From Eledone cirrhosa (Eukaryota; Mollusca; Cephalopoda; Octopoda; Eledonidae): a stretch of 64,000 nucleotides of DNA. The notes beneath the pieces were generated by a model that did not search any database, was not told the DNA's origin, and worked only from the letters and a program-made list of their open reading frames with translations. The translations under genes and the position numbers were made by a program. Positions 23,153-39,514 of the stretch are shown in pieces. Numbering within the stretch: position 1 is the first letter of the stretch; the number at the start of each line of letters is the position of its first letter. The stretch lies in assembly GCA_964016885.1 (NCBI GenBank), contig OZ024745.1:51861992-51925991 (forward strand), written 5' to 3'.

Positions 23153-23216
<64 letters not shown>
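23153..23216. repeat. (TA)n microsatellite
   Basis: Separates family A from the Penelope-like element. Confidence 0.96.
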
Positions 23217-23220
<4 letters not shown>

Positions 23221-23834
23221 TTAGTTAAGAAAAACAAGGCCACAAATTTCATAAGGAAGACATTATTAAAAGATTGTCAGCATATTTTAGTTTGATGTAA
23301 GGAATGTAGAGAATAATAATAATAATATTAATAATAATAATGTCCGTTTACAATTGTTTCGCTACTCCATATAATATTTCTGTATCAGATGACTATATAT
23401 CATTATTGATCTGGTTCAGTTGAAAATAATTAGCATATTTAAAAACAGAGCGGCTCATCGGAATTTCAAGGAATATACATTAAAATAAGGAGAGAATGTT
23501 ACATAATATAGCGTTCCATATATTGGTGTTTCACTATGGTATCCTGGTTGTATCAGTTGTCAGCCATAATCAAGCAGTATTCATCTGTCGAGGCTGAGAT
23601 CTGCCTATGGGTAACAAGATGGCCGCCAAAGGACATATTTACCTTACTAATTAGAGGGTGGTTTCAGGGGAAGTAACTCCTCGAGAGAGGGTAGTTTATA
23701 GTTAAGTGCTAATTTTTAATTTTTTTTAATTGACAGACAATGTAGGGGAGGTAACTTATAATTATCTAAGTTAGTTATAGCTATTTAACTTATTAGCTAC
23801 AAGTTAAAATGGGGCTAAGTGACTATGTTGGGTC

Positions 23835-24270
23835 AAATATTCTATTGGCGAAGGAATTAGCCCTTCGATGTTGACAGCTCATAGTTACCTCCGTTCTATC
23901 GTTAATTGGTAGCGGTCGTGATAGTGTTATGTAATATGCTTCGGTAATACAGAGATCACTAAATTTTCTTCGTCCCTTGAAGGGTTGGACCCTAGCTACG
24001 ATATCCCATTTTAGTGAGTGTTCAATGTTGCTTAATTTAAAGTTTTTAATGAGCCTAGCTAGAGATGTCGAACATCTGTTGCTAGGGTCTCGGAAGGAAA
24101 AAGAGACTGCGTTATAACGTACCTTAAAAGGGTTAAAGGTAGACCCGATATAAGAGCTGGTATTCGAAGCAGTTTCAACCGTGCACCTATAGACTATGTT
24201 GGGTGTCAGGCAGTGTCCATTTAATGGGCATGCATTAGGGTAACGTCAGTTGCAGTTGCTTCTGCGGTTA
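23835..24270 (-). pseudogene. PLE C-terminal GIY-YIG endonuclease
   Basis: Minus-strand reading gives RRSNCN, ACPLNGHCLTPNIVYRCTVE, then SSYIGST, FNPFKVRYNAVSFSFRDPSN, RCSTSLARLIKNFK and IEHSLKWDIVARVQP. This fits the cysteine-bearing linker (CPLNGxC), the YIG motif, the FKxRYN segment and the downstream W of Penelope GIY-YIG nucleases, which nick target DNA. An in-frame stop after YIGST alters spacing, and the usual histidine after RYN is replaced. Only weak stops separate it from the RT. Confidence 0.78.
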
Positions 24271-24589
24271 GTGAGAGTAGGGTAGTTTAACCTAAGCGGT
24301 TGGTCAGGGCTAGAATGATTAGATGGGGGAGGTGTGCTACTAGAGTAATTATTGGTGTAGTGGCGTGGTGCATTTGATCGGGGTGGTGGTACCGCGGTGT
24401 GGGAGTTATACTGTCTTAGTTTATGATGGTTACTGAATGCGATGTGGCTGCTAGCTAGGTTAGGTGTTGTGGAGAATGAGATTTTAATTTTATTTTTATT
24501 AAAGAGTTTGTAATATCTATGGTTGGGGGGATGTTTAGATAGGATAGAGAAAAAGTGTTTAGGGATATTAGTGGCTAGATTATATGAGA

Positions 24590-26095
24590 ATGTGTGTGTG
24601 TGTGTGGGGGGGGGTTAAGCCAGGTGATTTTTCTAGGTCTATACCTTCTAGGGGTTCTAGTGGAGTTAGTAGGGGCCTTCCTAGGATTATTATTACCTGG
24701 GGATTTGTTATTTGTCATCCCATTTCTCATTCCTATTCTAGGGTTGATTTTTACTTTGCTACTTGGAGTGGGGAGCAGGCCGCTGCCACCATTAAACCTC
24801 CATGTGTAGGTGCTGTTACTGCAAAAATTCCGGCGAATCTGGCTATATACTAAGGTATTTCTAGTTCTAGTGTTAAGTTTATTATGGTGAATTGCTGTGT
24901 TATGGTATGTAGTAAATGATTTAGAAAGAGCCTTATTATAATATTGTGCATGGTTTATAAATATCTCCTCATTTGCTGATAGCATGGAGATCCTATATGA
25001 GATAGATTTGATTACTGCTCTAATGACTGCCGGTGGGTGGTTAGAGTGTGGGCTAATATATGTGAGTATTTCACCTGGTTTATGGTAAGGGTAATATAGG
25101 TTATTGCTGAGATCCAGGGTGACGTCTAGGAAGCTTACTACTTTATGGTTCGGCTCGATGGTGATAGAGAGACCGTTATTTTTAGTAATTGTTTTTTTAG
25201 CAAACCAATGCCCCGATTAGTGCAATTGTGGACTGCAAATAGGGCGTCGTCCCTGTATATTCCGCCTTGCAAGGGTTCGATTTCGGCTCTGATGTTATGT
25301 AATAGGTAAATTCCAACTAAATCTGTGCTTTGCGCAGAGCCCATCGTGATGTCAAAGTTGTCTGTTCTATCCTTTCTAGTCCAGAGTGCTCCGTTGAATT
25401 CAATGATTGTCTGCCTATGATTTTAATCTCATTATTGGTTATGTCCGAGTTGGTGCTGGAAAGGGTTAATGCTTTGTTGAGCAGTTCCGAGGTTATTGAA
25501 ACGTAATAGCTGTCGATGTCAAATTGGATGAACCTCATAGATTGCTTGGACCTTAGATCGGAGAACCATCTAATGACTTGGCCGGTGTTGGACCACAACT
25601 TGTAGGTGATGTCATCCCGTAGCCCAGGGATTATCCTTTCAAGGATGTTCTTACTGATACGACCCAGGTAGGATGTGGTTGGGCTTATAAGTCTAATAGA
25701 TGGCTTTTCTATAAAGTTTGGCTTATGATCCTTGAGAGAGAACCTTGGGGTTGTTGGTACATAAGGGTGGGTAAATCTATCCAGATGCAAGTCCTTAACC
25801 AAAGCCTGGGCCTTTCGGTTAAGTACGTTTACACTGGAGGGTATAGTTTTTTATAGTATTTATTAAGTTCCTTAAGAAGGAAAGAGTTGTAAGTTTCAGG
25901 TGTTATGGTGTATAGATTTTTAGTTTTGTCATACATAACATGTAAGAGGTGGCTATCTTTATATACTTTTATAGTTGTTGCTAATTTAGTGAGGACATTA
26001 TTCTTGTGTCTATAATGCTTTTTAAATTTAATGCTCCTGGCGAAGTTGAATAGAGCTTTCTTATGAAATGTGTGGCCTTGTTTTGCTTAACTAAT
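24590..26095 (-). pseudogene. PLE reverse transcriptase
   Basis: In order: an N-terminal helix-rich part (HKKALFNFARSIKFKKHYRH, about 26060), TPRFSLKDHKPNF and SIRLISPTTSYLGRISKNIL (about 25740-25650), WSNTGQVIRWFSDL, palm FIQFDIDSYYVSI (catalytic Asp, about 25530), ITMGSAQSTDLVGIYLLHNI (25347), catalytic YRDDALF (about 25257-25240), thumb FLDVTLDLSNNLYYPYHKPG and SNHPPAVIRAVIKSIS, SANEEIF, and RRYRPRKITWLNPP near 24615. These are the motifs of the Penelope RT group with a DKxP block and YxDD-type palm. At least two frameshifts (about 25345 and 25170) and a stop near 25840 break it. Confidence 0.82.
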
Positions 26096-26276
26096 GAATA
26101 TTTCCAGCTCTACGCGCCTAACTTCTGCATAAACCCAGCCACCTAGCTGCTTTCTACTGCATATTGCACATTGAGCACATGCCTTTACGCTTTGGCTTCT
26201 AACTTATTCACCAATCTCTCCTCTCCTATTTCCTCTCCTATCTCTATCTCTCTCTTTAAGATTGGTTACTCTTGAA

Positions 26277-26277
<1 letters not shown>

Positions 26278-26375
<98 letters not shown>

Positions 26376-26378
26376 TAG
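26278..26378. repeat. (TA)n microsatellite at PLE 3' border
   Basis: About 92 bp of TA next to the 3' flank of the second PLE fragment. Confidence 0.96.
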
Positions 26379-26960
26379 TCTATCAAGATTCTTTCATCCC
26401 ACACTTGTGACATCATCAGTGGTAGTATTATGTTTTTTTATGTATTGAAATGCCTCCTCAATTCTTTTTCTTGTTTCTGTTTGCGCATGCGTTTGTGTGT
26501 GTGTTGTCTGTTTGGTGTGTGTTCGTGTCTGAGACTGTGTGTGTTTGTATTCTATCTTTGTTCACTAGTGTGTGTTTATGTGTGGTTTTGTTGATGTACC
26601 TGTGTATATTTATTTATTTATTTATTTATATTTATTTAGGTCAATATTGTGTCTTTCTGTATGTTTGTTGTGTTTATTCCATTCATTTTTTTTAATTCAT
26701 TTTTTTTTAGTTTTCCCAGTTTTATTTCAGTTGCTTCTCTGATCTGTCTACCTGTTAGATCATTCCTATATTCAGTTATTATTTTAATTTCTGTTGTGTC
26801 TATATTACCATCATGACATTGTCTGGCGTGTTCATATAGTACCGAACCGTCCCTTTGTCCTTTTAGTCCTCCCAGTGCTTCGAGCTGTGTCACTTACGTA
26901 TGTCGTTGTCATGTTTCTGCAAGTACCCTCTGTACATCACATGATATACTCTACATTTCT
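26379..26960 (-). pseudogene. Second PLE: GIY-YIG tail plus 3' region
   Basis: The open part (26893-26636) reads QLEALGGLKGQRDGSVLYEH, ARQCHDGNIDTTEIKIITEY, RNDLTGRQIREATEIKL. These are the histidine-bearing helix and the R..REA..I block that close Penelope GIY-YIG nucleases. Upstream, after a frameshift near 26890, EGTCRNMTTTYV resembles the GETSRN motif of the same domain. A ~250-bp AT/CA-rich 3' region follows, ending next to (TA)n. It differs in sequence from the 23.8-24.3 kb domain, so two PLE lineages are present. Confidence 0.72.
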
Positions 26961-27426
26961 AGATTTACAATTTATTTGTGGATTTATTCTACATATATGT
27001 CTGTATATATATATATATGGATATTTGTATCGTTAATTCCTAAATGCAATTATGCGGTCACAGCTAAATTATGAGGTTAAAGATTTACTCACATGTTCAC
27101 ACACAATATTGTTCACTTAATACATGCTAAACACTAAATTATTGAAACATCTTATCATTTTCTAAAATGTTTAGATGGTAGAAAAGATAAATCTTGGTTG
27201 ATGTGCAATGGAGAACTTTTCTCCCAAATTTAATTACTTCTAATTACCTGTACAGCTCTACTAAAAACATTAAATATGTTTCTTCATTAATAAAACGCAT
27301 CTGAATCCGTTCCCCATGGATACTCTATAGAATACTACTTGAATGGAAATTTAAACTGAAATGTTATTTAATAGTCTGACTCCGAAATATATTGAAAATA
27401 CATGAACGGACATCCGGACAAGTGTC

Positions 27427-29120
<1,694 letters not shown>

Positions 29121-29123
29121 TCT

Positions 29124-29197
<74 letters not shown>
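29121..29197. repeat. (TA)n microsatellite
   Basis: Short CT-rich lead-in then about 75 bp TA. Confidence 0.96.
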
Positions 29198-29203
<6 letters not shown>

Positions 29204-29247
29204 TGTATATATTTAAAAGAATAGAGGTGTAACACACAAGTTATGAT

Positions 29248-29676
29248 ATATTGGTAAACGGAAAAGAAAATGCTGACAAATTGTTCACAGTGAAACATAG
29301 TTTAATTAGGAATAAGTGAGAATTAGTAATAGTATTGGTTAGTATTCAGTTCTGGTTTTACGTTTTACCGGTTGCGCATTTCAAATGCTTTTCAAAAATA
29401 ATTTTGAGCTAGAGCGTCCGTGATCTTTGCTCCTAATCTGAGCAACATCACGGACGCTCTATCTCAAAATTATTTTTGAAAAGCATTAGAAATGCGCAAC
29501 CTCACGGACGCTCTATCTCAAAATTATTTTTGAAAATCATTAGAAATGCGCAACCGGTAAAACTTAAAATCAAAACTGAATACTAACCAATACTATTACT
29601 AATTCTCACTTATTCCTAATTAAACTATTTTTCGCTGTGAACAATTTGTCAGCATGTTCTTTTCCGTTTACCAATA
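29248..29676. mobile_element. Foldback MITE-like element with an internal 53-bp duplication
   Basis: Long terminal inverted repeats: the left end ATTGGTAAACGGAAAAGAA matches the right end TTCTTTTCCGTTTACCAAT, and pairing continues through TGCTGACAAATTGTTCAC, CTAATTCTCACTTATTCC and GCGCATTTC to a centre near 29430. In the right arm the segment CACGGACGCTCTATC ... AATGCGCAACC occurs twice in tandem (about 29448-29501 and 29502-29555). The element is flanked by TA on both sides, consistent with a TA target duplication as in Tc1/mariner-type MITEs. No ORF. Confidence 0.85.
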
Positions 29677-29677
29677 T

Positions 29678-29775
29678 ATATATATATATATATGAGTGTA
29701 TGTGTGTGTCTATGTATGCATGTTTGCTAAAGTAAATGGAATCAACAAAGCAAACAACACCTCACAATAAAGAAT

Positions 29776-29821
<46 letters not shown>

Positions 29822-29870
29822 ATACGTATCTATATATATATATATGTATATATATAGATAGATAGATAGA
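29678..29870. repeat. Interrupted (TA)n tracts
   Basis: Short TA at 29674-29692, then 29778-29858 with a GATA stretch at about 29856-29870. Confidence 0.9.
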
Positions 29871-29879
29871 TATGTTCGT

Positions 29880-31032
<1,153 letters not shown>

Positions 31033-31135
31033 TGTGTAAAGACTTACAACACACCCAGGAGTTGGACATATCGATGTATTGGCAGAGTGGAACACACTTC
31101 AACAACATGTGTACATGTTTTTCCACACTAATTCG

Positions 31136-31210
31136 GACTGCCTGAAGAGAAGAGGTCACAGCCAATAATACAATAATAGCTGTCACCGAAATATCTATAG
31201 CAGAGAATTT
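31136..31210 (+). ncRNA. Hammerhead-like motif, left arm of the palindrome
   Basis: Stem I CTGC (31138-31141), core CTGAAGA (31142-31148; position 7 is free in hammerheads), then a 5-nt GAAGA that repeats the end of the core, stem II GGTCACAGC / GCTGTCACC (31154-31162 / 31179-31187, one C-C mismatch), GAAA (31188-31191), stem III ATA/TAT with a TC loop, cleavage base A at 31199 (ATA), stem I return GCAG (31200-31203) and a distal AATT/AATT pairing. The 5-nt insertion before stem II is abnormal and may reduce or abolish cleavage. Confidence 0.55.
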
Positions 31211-31320
31211 ATAATAAACGAAGCCTAATTGTACATGTTTGACTTACTTATTTTATATATATATATATATATATATAAAATAAGTAAGTCAAACATGTAC
31301 AATTAGGCTTCGTTTATTAT

Positions 31321-31395
31321 AAATTCTCTGCTATAGATATTTCGGTGACAGCTATTATTGTATTATTGGCTGTGACCTCTTCTCTTCAGGCAGTC
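31321..31395 (-). ncRNA. Hammerhead-like motif, right arm of the palindrome
   Basis: Mirror copy of the motif at 31136-31210 on the minus strand: core at 31389-31383, GAAA at 31343-31340, same 5-nt insertion and same ATA triplet with the cleavage base at 31332. The two motifs point towards each other across the (TA)n centre. Confidence 0.55.
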
Positions 31396-31502
31396 CGAAT
31401 TAGTGTGGAAAAGACATGTACACATGTTGTTGAAGTGTGTTCCACTCTGCCAATACATCGATATGTCCAACTCCTGGGTGTGTTGTTAGTCTTTACACAC
31501 AC

Positions 31503-34370
31503 AGACACCCACAGCCGCATAAACATACGTCTATGTTTGTTTGCATATACCTACTTATATGTATGGGTATGTCTATATTTATGTAAGGTTATCCAAAATA
31601 GAGATTTCAGAATAAACTTGATGTTGCAAAGAATGACACACATTTCTCCTTTATTGAACATTATTACCGAGATAAAATTTTCATTTTAGGATTTCAAATC
31701 TGTAATTCATATTATGAAAACATATAACTAAAGAAATAAAAGTGAAATAATATATATATATATATTACGTCCTTTTATTGTTAATACAGAATGCTAATAG
31801 GTATTTTACTTATTTGAAATAAAGCTAATGATTTTTCTAATTGAAATAATTCAGAACGAAGAATGAAAGTAACTAAAAGAGATGCAATTACTTTGACATA
31901 CTGATATGACAATATATTGTTTGACTTCTATAACATAATATAATTACTAAATTACTAACGTTTTTGGAATTTCGATATCGTTTTCTGTACAATCAAGGTT
32001 AGTTTATTACATTGCAGTAACTCGAATAGAAATTAAGGCAGCCAAGCCCGATTACTCTTGTCTTATATATGACAGATTTTCATTAGTTAGTTCTAGTGCC
32101 ATTAGCCAGAGTATTTTATAAACAAACATGCATAGGTATGCATACATAGCCATGAGCCAACACTCACACTTATATATATTAGACTCACACATACACACAA
32201 ACAGACACACGCGCACACACACATATCTATATATGTATATTATACTAATGTTATGTAATGTTGCGTATATATATATCTATATGTTATGTTTATGAAGAAA
32301 ATAGGAAATATGTATATTCATTCCATTTATAACGCGTATCTACAAACTTTCTCTCGTTTTCTCAGTTTATATATCTTTATAGATCTGTTTAAGTGAGTTT
32401 TCTGCAATGAGACATATTCACTGAAAACGTCCAATATAGTCTATATAGTTGTGGTATTATTAGATTTGCAGTTCTTTGATCACATTATAATACGAAAGAA
32501 TTTTTAATGACTTTTAGCCTTATCACTTGTAAAATGATCAAATAAGAGTGCTCATTCGTTGTGGTTTCAGTAACAATCCGGTTGCTTAAAATGATTAGCT
32601 AGTGGAATTTAATTGTCGAACAAATCAAGAATACGTAAATATAAACGTGTAATGGCATGTTAAAATCTTCATGTTTGCGACATGGATAATATCAAACATT
32701 GTCCTCAATTATCATATGAGTTTATGAGAAACGAATATTACATAGTAGGTTGAATATAATATATCAGGATGCTGGTAACATAATTTTGCAGAAAAATATT
32801 GCACATTCCCACTACGCTATTTAATTAGTTAACTCTTCTTGAGGTGTGAATTTTTACTTCCCACCTCAAGAAGAGTTAAGTAATTAAATAGCGTAGAAAG
32901 GATGTTCCGCAGAATAATAATTACCAACATCTTTCGAAATCATTGCACCAGTGGCTTCTGATATTCTCTGTTTAATGTACCTGATTCAAATGAAGTTTTA
33001 GGCTTCTATCATCTTATCTCTTCACCCACTCGACATGATCAAAAGCATTGCGTCATGGGCATAGAGGCATGTGTGGTTTTATAAATTCTATATAATGGAT
33101 ATCATAAATATACATATCACACATACACGGTTATCATTTCTATGAATTAGGTTTTCAGAAAATTGACTAACTACCGCAATCCAATATTCTAGATAAAATG
33201 GCTAAAATGCTCTACATGGTTATCAATATATAACCTGAAATTTATTTACAGTTTAATACAATGTGAAGCCTTGTGGCCAATAAAGTACTTTCTTGTAAGG
33301 GTCACTTTTCATTGAAAGTTTGTATTATATGAATACAAAAAGCTCCGAAATTATCGTCGAGCATTTGTGACATTTACATTTGTAGATTTCTTTTAAAATA
33401 TTAAGTTACAAAATTGCAAAAATAAAACCCACCATAATAACAACAAACACGGCTTAAGTACGATCAACTCAATAACGTATAGGCATCCTGTCAAAGAAGG
33501 ATCGAGAATCCATCACCAGAACAACCGCTTTCAAAACAATAATATTAACGGAAACATATACAAAACCGATTGCAGAAACAGTTAGAGCACGATCCCCTAC
33601 GCAACCAACACTTCACCGTCCAAAAGCAGAACCAAAATCTCAACGGAAAACTCCACTTGTTTATGTTCTTGTCTTATCATATGTTCTTGTCGTCTATTAT
33701 TTGATTCCAGCTTATTAAAATCAACTTGTGATGTAACATAATCTAATGCATATTAAAATATATAAACGTTGCCGTGAACATTAAAACTGTCACAAAAGTT
33801 TCTATTTTATGTGAATGAGATTCTCAAGCATACATCTATATGGAATACGCAGTTACAAAATTTGTCAAAAGACCTTATTTAATCTTTGAGAAGAACACTA
33901 ACTCTCAAAACGAATTCAATATCGTCGACGTTTTTATAAACATACGGAAAATTGAAACTAAATACGAACGCGAACAAATAATAAATATAAGTGTGTAATT
34001 GTAGGCGTATTTATTCCCGTGTATATTTGTGTATAATTGTCTCCATTAACATCAACGGTTTGCTGTTTTGTTATTTATATGAGCATTCTAACTTTAGCTT
34101 TTAAATCTGTTTCATAATATTTTCTATTCAAACCAACATTATTCTACTATCGCATGTATTTTTATGCGTTTCTCTGGGAATAATGATACAGGGGAATCAG
34201 CTATAGCTAAAAGCTAACGTAGAAGCAAATATATTGTTATGTACAATATGTCGTCGAAAGACGAACAAAACTATTGTTTATCAGCTCAGCTTATACTTAC
34301 ATAGAATTAATTAAATGTTTTGGGAGGATAACAATTTGTGTGTGTACATGTATGATAGATAAATAGATAC
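31503..34370. other. No recognised gene
   Basis: AT-rich apart from a hairpin at 32812-32896 listed separately. A patch at 33420-33660 is less AT-rich and Asn/Thr-codon rich but not assignable. Confidence 0.5.
32812..32896. repeat. 85-nt hairpin, 35-bp stem
   Basis: CTACGCTATTTAATTAG ... CTTCTTGAGGTG (32812-32846) pairs with 32862-32896 with a single mismatch, around a 15-nt loop. It could be a tiny foldback element or a hairpin RNA; nothing else marks it as a microRNA. Confidence 0.9.
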
Positions 34371-34374
34371 ACAG

Positions 34375-36865
<2,491 letters not shown>

Positions 36866-36867
36866 AA

Positions 36868-37216
36868 AGATAGGTAGAAAAAAAGAAAGAAAGGGAGATA
36901 GATACAGGAAAAAAGGTAAAGGAAAAAGAAAAAAGAAAATCAAAACGAAAAAGAAAAAGAGAAAGAAAAAGAAAAAGGAGAAATGAATACAGAGAAAAAT
37001 ATAGAGAGAAGAAAATATATGGAGAAATGATGGAAGAAAGAGGAGAGACAATCATAAGGAGAAATAACGTAGGAGAGAAAGAAAAATTAGAGGGAAAATA
37101 ATGATATCAGCAATAAATGAATAAACGTTAATACATGAATAAATGGAAATAAAAATAAAAATAAATATATAAATAAATAAACACATGAATAAACAAGTAA
37201 ATAAATAAATAAATTA
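36868..37216. repeat. Polypurine tract then (AATA)n-like repeats
   Basis: 36868-37085 is almost wholly A and G on the plus strand; 37140-37215 is built of AAATA/AATA units. Confidence 0.85.
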
Positions 37217-37224
37217 CATCTAAT

Positions 37225-37600
37225 CTATATATATAAAACTGAGGTTATCTGTCTACTAAAACCTTCGGCACACATCTCCTCTTAAACCGTACGTTCAATT
37301 TCGGTGAAATTGCTACACTTATAGATGAAGGTCCGGCGGAGCCATCGGTCAAAACAAGTTTCAAATCGACCCACGCCAAGTGTAAAAATGGAATTTGTAA
37401 TGTATTGATTTTTCAGTTCAAATGTATAAATAGGGATGAGAGACCAGTTATTTCCCTTTTATGGCGTCATTCTGTCTAATCTATTTACGTTACGAACAAA
37501 CTACACGTACAAAAATACGCGAACAGTTTTCGGGCCAGCAAAATTTTAACCTGCAAAATTCCTGAGTTCGAAGTTTCAACATTAAGCTTCCATTTTGCTT
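37225..37600 (+). other. Possible Helitron-like 5' end
   Basis: Starts TCTATATATATAAAACTGAGG followed by GTCTACTAAAACCTTCGGC, then GC-richer sequence with ACCGTACGTTCAATTTCGG. Many animal Helitrons begin with TC plus TATATA-rich sequence of this style. I see no CTRR 3' end with hairpin, so this stays tentative. Confidence 0.25.
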
Positions 37601-37965
37601 CATTTCAATTAAAAAGTCTTTTAAAACAATATTTCAGCGCATCAGCCTCGCCATCACCCGAGGCAACGCTACGAGTGTGCTGGTTTGCCTCAAAAATCAT
37701 TAGAGAGGTTGCCCAGTATTCGTGACGTTGCTGTCTTTTGCTCTGGTGTTGGCTCCGTTGTTCTTCTTTTACATTTTCTTTAATATTGTAGCATTGAAGG
37801 AATATATCTTTCATTGTATCATCCTTTGTAGTGTTACCGAGGCATTTGTAATGTTATTTATGCATACATTTAAAACATATTTGTTATGTTATCCTACTGT
37901 AAATTTATTTATATGCTGTTTATATTTTCATTCTCAAAAATCTACATACATGTTGCAACTCTCTC

Positions 37966-38092
37966 TAAGAGAGAGAGAGGGGGTATGAGTGAGTGAGTGA
38001 GAGAGAAAGAGAGAGAGAGAGAGCGAGAGAGAGAGCGAGAGCGAGAGAGAGAGAGAGAGATAGAGAGAGAGAGAGATAGAGAGAGAGGGTAT
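37966..38092. repeat. (GA)n microsatellite
   Basis: Interrupted GA repeats, including GAGT and GAGC units. Confidence 0.95.
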
Positions 38093-38109
38093 GAAAAAAA
38101 AGGGAAAGG

Positions 38110-38540
38110 GGTTGAGAAAGAAAGAAAGTTTAAGCAAAGAATCGTTGCTGTCAACTAATAAATTCAATCTGTTATCGCAGAATTAAATATTTCGAGAAAC
38201 GTTGCAGCCGAAGGAAAACAGGAAGACGATATTTTTGTTCGTGAAGACGTTCCCTGGCAATGAACGGAAAAAAAGCGAGGATAATACGTCTTTATGTGGA
38301 TTGAGAAGAACAATTTCATGCAAAGACGAGACCAAGTTTATGGTGTAAATGGAGCCGTTACACTAATATTCTATTTAAAATAACCGAAAAGACGTTCCCT
38401 GGCAATGAACGGAAAAAAAGCGAGGATAATACGTCTTTATGTGGACTGAGAAGAACAATTTCATGCAAAGACGAGACCAAGTTTATGGTGTAAATGGAGC
38501 CGTTACACTAATATTCTATTTAAAATAACCGAATGATTTC
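38110..38540 (+). repeat. Repeat family B with a 145-bp tandem duplication
   Basis: Units 38245-38389 and 38390-38534 (AGACGTTCCCTGGCAATGAA ... ATTTAAAATAACCGAA) differ at about one base (GTGGATTG against GTGGACTG). The leading part (AAGTTTAAGCAAAGAATCG, 38128) and the units are found again, inverted and more diverged, at 62035-62400. A dispersed family with variable internal tandem units, no ORF. Confidence 0.85.
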
Positions 38541-38603
38541 CAGACCCGGAGTTTAAGAATGATGTAAATAAAATTGTAAACGAAAATGACAGAAGTTATT
38601 AAA

Positions 38604-38716
38604 ATAGTTGTTTCTACTTTTGGCAGAAGGCCAGCAATTATCCAGTACATTACTGGTACTTTATTTTATCGATCCCGTAATGATGAAAGGCAAAGTTAAC
38701 CTCGACGAGATTTTTA
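38604..38716 (-). mobile_element. SINE, truncated before its tRNA-like head
   Basis: Tail-side part of the SINE family (TTGTTTCTACTTTTGGC ... AAAGTTAACCTCG); homology stops near GAGATTTT, so the head with its pol III boxes is lost. Confidence 0.85.
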
Positions 38717-39236
38717 ACTTTGCCTTAAAATAGTAAAAGTAAATAGTGAAGATTTAGGCCAGTACATACGTATGCGCCGACAGACATACACATACATATA
38801 CATACGCACACACAAATACATACACACACACACACACACATGTGTGTGTGTAACCCTTATGCATTTCGCCAGTATTTTCACCAAACTTAAGACATAGGTT
38901 GCTTATGTACTCCGGATTGTCATGTGCACTTTCATTTTTCCAGATATTGATTATAGGGTTCCCCGGCAGATAACCCCTTTAACCACTTTAACCACTTCCT
39001 TGGAGTCGACTGAAGCACTGCAGTGCAATGTAACACAACGTCATAACTTCTGGAGTTCGCAACTGATTTTCACAAAACTTGACACATGGGCTACGTTTGG
39101 TCTATAGATGAATGTGAACTCTCAGAATTGACACATATTAAGTGGAGGACCCCGGGGGCAGGAACCCCCTTTTGGAAAAAGCCGATGATATTGTAAGATA
39201 TAGTTTTCGAAGCAGCACTGAAGTATTGACATAAAT

Positions 39237-39238
<2 letters not shown>

Positions 39239-39275
<37 letters not shown>

Positions 39276-39302
39276 GTGTGTGTGTATATATATATTTATC
39301 TA
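39239..39302. repeat. (TA)n/(GT)n microsatellite
   Basis: Short TA tract with a GTGTGTGT interruption. Confidence 0.92.
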
Positions 39303-39450
39303 TATAAACATATATGCAGAGGTTATATTTAATTTGTTGAAATTCAACAAGCTTAAACATTTTTATAACTGATATAAAGAACTCAACAGTGTAGTGGAGT
39401 AAATACACAATATATTAATAAATGGAAACTATATTTATAAAACCATATTT

Positions 39451-39514
39451 ATTTTATTATACATATTTAAAGGGCAACCAAGGCAAATTATGGTGCGCTT
39501 CCCTCAGATAAAAT
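39451..39514 (-). ncRNA. Decayed hammerhead motif, left arm
   Basis: Stem I (39508-39514 with 39451-39457) and stem III with the ATA triplet are kept, but CTGATGA has become CTGAGGG and GAAA has become TAAA, so it should not cleave. Confidence 0.6.

Larger units (their letters stand above)
23217..26105 (-). mobile_element. Penelope-like element with inverted terminal copies
   Basis: Minus-strand remnant containing a Penelope-type RT (26095-24590) and GIY-YIG endonuclease (24270-23835). The sequence TTCATTAGTTAAG ... AACAAGGCCACA at 23218 recurs inverted at 26060-26100, so both borders carry about 40 bp of the element's 5' sequence in opposite orientation. Inverted partial copies at the termini are a known feature of Penelope-like elements. 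Multiple frame breaks make it inactive. Confidence 0.78.

Noticed and set aside
26385..26425. Minus-strand CTGATGA ... GATGAAAG as a hammerhead in the PLE 3' region
   Set aside because: A weak hairpin exists between the core words, but an extra T precedes GAAA, and stem III with an NUH site and stem I partners is missing. Possibly a decayed ribozyme; not supported.
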